A stretch of DNA of 5,577 bases from Spirochaetia bacterium (lineage in GTDB: Bacteria > Spirochaetota > Spirochaetia > DTKZ01): positions 1 through 5,577 of the forward strand of contig JAISXE010000349.1 in assembly GCA_031270615.1 (NCBI GenBank). The letters run 5' to 3'. Both the position numbers and the translations under genes were made by a program. Shown one piece after another: positions 5,577 to 5,577 of this stretch (position 1 is the first letter of the stretch; every line of letters starts with the position of its first letter). A model generated the notes under the pieces. That model searched no databases. It worked only from the letters and a program-made list of their open reading frames with translations, and had not been told where the DNA came from.

Positions 5577-5577
5577 A

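Overview
The window reads as a chromosomal segment of a spirochaete, most likely a Treponema-like organism of the termite-gut type. The reasons are the gene order cheA - cheW - cheX - cheY, the fusion of CheW to a CheR-like domain, an N-terminally extended CheY, the CheA opening MSDYLDPNNEELL, and fairly GC-rich codon use. The genus is inferred from remembered protein families; no search was run.

Layout. Positions 1-251 contain no convincing gene. They hold a crowded row of inverted repeats (12-233) that ends in a candidate promoter just ahead of cheA. Positions 252-4968 are a same-strand chemotaxis operon: cheA (790 aa histidine kinase), cheW fused to a CheR-like methyltransferase fold (453 aa), cheX (154 aa CheY-P phosphatase) and cheY (145 aa response regulator), with gaps of only 21-36 nt. 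A tRNA-Val(GAC) gene follows cheY after 20 nt. It has its own good promoter over the end of cheY and a strong intrinsic terminator right after it, which probably ends both the operon and the tRNA transcript. Positions 5113-5577 are AT-richer and mostly non-coding. They contain a 166-bp palindromic, MITE-like insertion with perfect 12-bp terminal inverted repeats and a 6-bp flanking direct repeat, then a possible gene end entering from the right on the minus strand.

How the genes work together. Receptors (not in this window) are coupled through CheW domains to CheA. CheA autophosphorylates on His52 and passes phosphate to CheY Asp78. CheY-P acts on the flagellar motor, and CheX removes the phosphate, the spirochaete and Thermotoga alternative to CheZ. 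The CheR-like tail of CheW is more likely an array-structure part than an active methyltransferase.

The chemotaxis genes look like a known treponemal system. The less explained items are the row of hairpins upstream of cheA, the apparently near-leaderless cheA start, a tRNA with C rather than U at position 33, and the MITE-like palindrome.
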